Part shown: piece by piece, positions 61,687 to 64,000 of the stretch
Layout: every line of letters starts with the position of its first letter
Position numbering within the stretch: position 1 is the first letter of the stretch
From: Sulfobacillus thermotolerans
GTDB lineage: Bacteria > Bacillota > Sulfobacillia > Sulfobacillales > Sulfobacillaceae
DNA length: 64,000 nucleotides
Direction: 5' to 3'
NCBI GenBank assembly: GCA_002951815.1
Contig: CP019454.1
Span: forward strand, 1,798,001-1,862,000
Notes under the pieces: model-generated
Told to the model about the DNA's origin: nothing
Seen by the model: only the letters and a program-made list of their open reading frames with translations
Database searches by the model: none
Translations under genes and position numbers: made by a program

Positions 61687-61712
61687 CGTTCATTGCGGTC
61701 CAAGAAGGGGGT

Positions 61713-63023
61713 CTACTGGCCAGACACTACGGCATTGGTTTGTTGCGCGGCCGTCTTCATGGCATGGGCCACGGAGGTATTGGTAAAGTATGCCGACTGC
61801 ATGGCATCTTGGACATATTGGAGCAAGGCCAAGTAGTGAGGGGACTGCGGGGGCTGCTTTTGATACGCTAATTCGGCTAATGCCACCTTATTCTGAGGAT
61901 GGGTGGCCAAAAACTGCTGATATTTGGCGTTGGATAAGACGGCTTGCTGTACTGGGAGGTATCCTGTGGCCTCCGACCAGGCCATGGTTTGGGCAGGTGC
62001 TGTCCACCACTGAATGAAGGTCCATGCTGCGCTAGCGACTTGTTTGGAAGAGTTTTTGAAAATCACCGCATCGGCTCCCCCTGGGGGCACGGCTTCGACG
62101 GGATCTTTCGGCATCATGGTAGCACCCCATGCAAACTTATTGCCAATTTGTTGGGCGTCATACCCGAGGTCTCCCGACGAATCTTCCATCATCGCCACTT
62201 TGCCTTGATAGAATGCGGTCATGGTATTGTCCCATCCTTCCGATCCGGGAAAGGCTTCAGCATCGCCTGCATGGATTAGCGCTGCCAGTGCCTTGGTGAC
62301 CTTTTCGCCAGAAGGGCTGTCGAAAGTGGCCTGGGTTAGGGATTTATTCATAATGTGACCGCCCGCGGACCAAACTTGGGATTCCCATGGCCACCAATTT
62401 GCCAGTGGGGCAAATCCGTAAACGCTTTGGCTGCCGTCATGTTGGGTCAACAGTTGGGCATCATGGATGAGCTCAGGCCACGTGGCTGGGGGTTGGGTAA
62501 TGCCAGCTTTTTTGAACAACGTCTCGTTATAAATGATCAGGGGAACGCTACGGTTGAATGGCACGCCATAAATCGTACCATGAATCGTTGTGGTGACCGC
62601 CATCCCGGGCAAGTAGTGAGAGGGCCCGTCAATGGATGAGCGGCTAATGTCCTGATTTAAGGGGGCTAGTGCCCCGGTAGCGGCAAATACCGGCATGGAA
62701 TGGACTTCAATCTGCGCCACGTCGGGTGGTCGATGGGCGACGATGGCGGCGAGCAATTTCTGTTGTAACGGACCACTGTCGCTATAACTCCCTTCATAGT
62801 CGGCTTCGACGTGAATCAAAGGATGGCTGCGATTAAACTCGGCAACCATGGTTTGCACCTGTTGACCCAGTGAGCCCCCAAGACCATACCAGAAGACAAC
62901 GGTCGTCGGATGCGCGGCGGTGGCTTGTATTGGTTGGGGCGCACTAGCCGTACTAGTGCCACATCCGGCAAGTAGAGCGCTGGAGAGAATAGCAAGGGAA
63001 GTGGCTTTTACAAAGGTTGTCAT
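61713..63023 (-). CDS. sugar-binding lipoprotein of an ABC importer (family 1)
   Basis: 436 residues. A lipoprotein signal ends in SSALLAGC. The fold-type 1 binding-protein features TTVVFWYGLGGSLGQQVQTMVAEFNRSHP and DVAQIEVHSMPVFAATGALAPLN resemble UgpB/MalE-type proteins. It captures a sugar or glycerol-phosphate ester outside the cell and passes it to the permeases encoded just upstream on the same strand. It is the last gene of this operon within the window. Confidence 0.88.
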   Translation of the reverse strand: MTTFVKATSLAILSSALLAGCGTSTASAPQPIQATAAHPTTVVFWYGLGGSLGQQVQTMVAEFNRSHPLIHVEADYEGSYSDSGPLQQKLLAAIVAHRPPDVAQIEVHSMPVFAATGALAPLNQDISRSSIDGPSHYLPGMAVTTTIHGTIYGVPFNRSVPLIIYNETLFKKAGITQPPATWPELIHDAQLLTQHDGSQSVYGFAPLANWWPWESQVWSAGGHIMNKSLTQATFDSPSGEKVTKALAALIHAGDAEAFPGSEGWDNTMTAFYQGKVAMMEDSSGDLGYDAQQIGNKFAWGATMMPKDPVEAVPPGGADAVIFKNSSKQVASAAWTFIQWWTAPAQTMAWSEATGYLPVQQAVLSNAKYQQFLATHPQNKVALAELAYQKQPPQSPHYLALLQYVQDAMQSAYFTNTSVAHAMKTAAQQTNAVVSGQ

Positions 63024-63054
63024 CAGTGTTCTCCTTTTTAAGTAAGGTTGGCGA

Positions 63055-63882
63055 CTATCCGCGGATTCCGTAGTGCATCACGCCGGCTCGCAAATAGCGC
63101 TGGGCTAAAGCAAATAAAACCATCATGGGTAAGACCGTCATTAAGACCGCTGCCATCATCAGATTCCATTGCATGAATCCGCTTTGCTGCGCAACAAAAT
63201 AGGATAGACCTAAAGGCAACACGCGGTAAGCGGCCGTGTTGGTGACAAGTAGCGGCCAGAATAGATATCCGTAATGAAAGACGGTGTTAAGAACCGCTAG
63301 GGTGATAACGGCAGGGCGCGTATTAGGCAAAATCAATTGCCACAGAATCGTAAGAGGCGAAGCACCATCCATCATCATGGCTTCTACGAGGGCCCGTGGT
63401 ACATTTCGAAATGCTTGGTGTAGCCAAAAGATACCAAAGGCGGATGCCGCAAAGGGGAGAATTAAGGCTTGGTAGGTATTGATCCAATTCAATTGACTCA
63501 AGATCAGGTAGTCTGGAATGAAGATGGCCTGCACGGGAATCATCATGGCCAGCAAAGTCATTCCCCAGATGATGCGTTTTCCGCGGAATGTCAGAAAAGC
63601 CAAGGCATACGCCGCTAATGACGAGGTAAGAATTTGCAAAGTCACAATGCCAATGGTCGTGGCGATGGAATTTACGTAATACCTCCCAAAGGGCTGGCTG
63701 CGCCACGCGGCGACAAAGTTTTTCAAATTCCATGTAACGGGCCATAGCGTGAGATGCCCCCCAATTAAGGCGTGCATCGGATCAAAAGCCGCAACAACCA
63801 TCCACCACAAAGGCAGCAACATGATGGCGCTTAATAGAATAAGGGGGACATGCCACAGCCACAGTTTGCGAGGTGCGTTCAT
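63055..63882 (-). CDS. ABC sugar transporter permease (MalG/UgpE type)
   Basis: About 275 residues with six membrane helices. The EAA loop is seen as EAMMMDGASPLTILWQLILPNTRPA, which docks to the ATPase. The start ATG at 63882 overlaps the stop of the preceding permease gene. An earlier in-frame start would add 12 basic residues. It makes the pore together with the partner permease, and the binding protein follows 31 bases downstream. The ATPase gene is not in view. Confidence 0.9.
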   Translation of the reverse strand: MNAPRKLWLWHVPLILLSAIMLLPLWWMVVAAFDPMHALIGGHLTLWPVTWNLKNFVAAWRSQPFGRYYVNSIATTIGIVTLQILTSSLAAYALAFLTFRGKRIIWGMTLLAMMIPVQAIFIPDYLILSQLNWINTYQALILPFAASAFGIFWLHQAFRNVPRALVEAMMMDGASPLTILWQLILPNTRPAVITLAVLNTVFHYGYLFWPLLVTNTAAYRVLPLGLSYFVAQQSGFMQWNLMMAAVLMTVLPMMVLFALAQRYLRAGVMHYGIRG

Positions 63883-64000
63883 GAGCCGTCGCCTCCCCAC
63901 CGATGCATTCCGCGCCACTGTATTACCGTAATAGCGCCGACCAGCATGACGAACAAGACAGAGGCTGTAGAGGCTTGGCCGACATTAAAAAACTGAAAGC
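63879..64000 (-). CDS. ABC sugar transporter permease (MalF/UgpA type), 3' end only
   Basis: The final about 40 codons of a permease run off the right edge. The sequence FQFFNVGQASTASVLFVMLV forms a last membrane helix and ends GDGS-stop, overlapping the next start by four bases (ATGA). By position this is the MalF-type partner of the permease at 63055. Confidence 0.75.
   Translation of the reverse strand, partial: FQFFNVGQASTASVLFVMLVGAITVIQWRGMHRWGGDGS

Noticed and set aside
1-64000. CRISPR array
   Set aside because: No set of regularly spaced short repeats was found. The only tandem repetition is the coding repeats of the surface protein.

Overview
The window looks like chromosomal DNA of an acidophilic Gram-positive bacterium of the Sulfobacillus type. 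This is an inference from gene content, not a database match. The pointers are Gram-positive Shine-Dalgarno sites, a T-box leader, a sortase with a matching surface protein, two secreted proteases of acid-active families (S53 and G1), a P3A-type proton-pump-like ATPase and a CtaG-like protein. Most genes are chromosomal housekeeping or transport genes. Accessory DNA sits at the left edge and at about 26.2-32.7 kb.

Layout. 1-2.2 kb: an IS607-type element with an intact serine recombinase and a broken TnpB-like gene. 2.4-3.4 kb: three small overlapping pilin or TadE-like genes sharing a prepilin-type processing site. 3.4-13.3 kb (minus strand): a seven-gene oxidative pentose phosphate operon, transketolase, fused transaldolase/phosphoglucose isomerase, gnd, zwf, opcA, pgl and a HAD phosphatase. 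13.8-19.2 kb: ROK glucokinase, proC behind a T-box, metX, an acetyltransferase and a lipoprotein cytochrome c. 19.3-26.1 kb: cobalamin nucleotide-loop operon (cobU, cobQ, cobD/cbiB, cobS, threonine-phosphate decarboxylase) ending in a GatD-like amidotransferase, then tatA and cysK.

26.2-32.7 kb: a selenocysteine tRNA with a good promoter and terminator, followed by a decayed island. A second copy of the tRNA 3' half plus its downstream DNA lies 3.1 kb away, as expected for insertion into the anticodon loop. Inside is an RHH/PIN toxin-antitoxin pair and a truncated AAA ATPase. Beyond it are a 220-codon reading frame interrupted by one in-frame UGA, remnants of a DUF4258/YgiT-like pair and of an MNT/HEPN pair, and a GNAT gene.

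32.7-42.6 kb: cell-envelope region with an ECF sigma/anti-sigma pair, a membrane protein and sortase, a four-repeat surface protein with an SPVTG sorting signal, a sedolisin and a G1 peptidase. 42.7-54 kb: CtaG, P-type ATPase, TenA/PqqC-like protein, oligopeptide-binding lipoprotein, a split SufB-like gene, an APC permease with a Usp-like tail, and a GlcD-type oxidase. 54.1-64 kb: 2-oxoacid dehydrogenase E1alpha/E1beta/E2 with an IclR regulator and no E3, a BNR-like lipoprotein, a MenG/UbiE methyltransferase fused to a Usp domain, and the start of a sugar ABC transporter operon running off the right edge.

All calls come from reading the sequence and remembered family motifs. No search or folding program was run.
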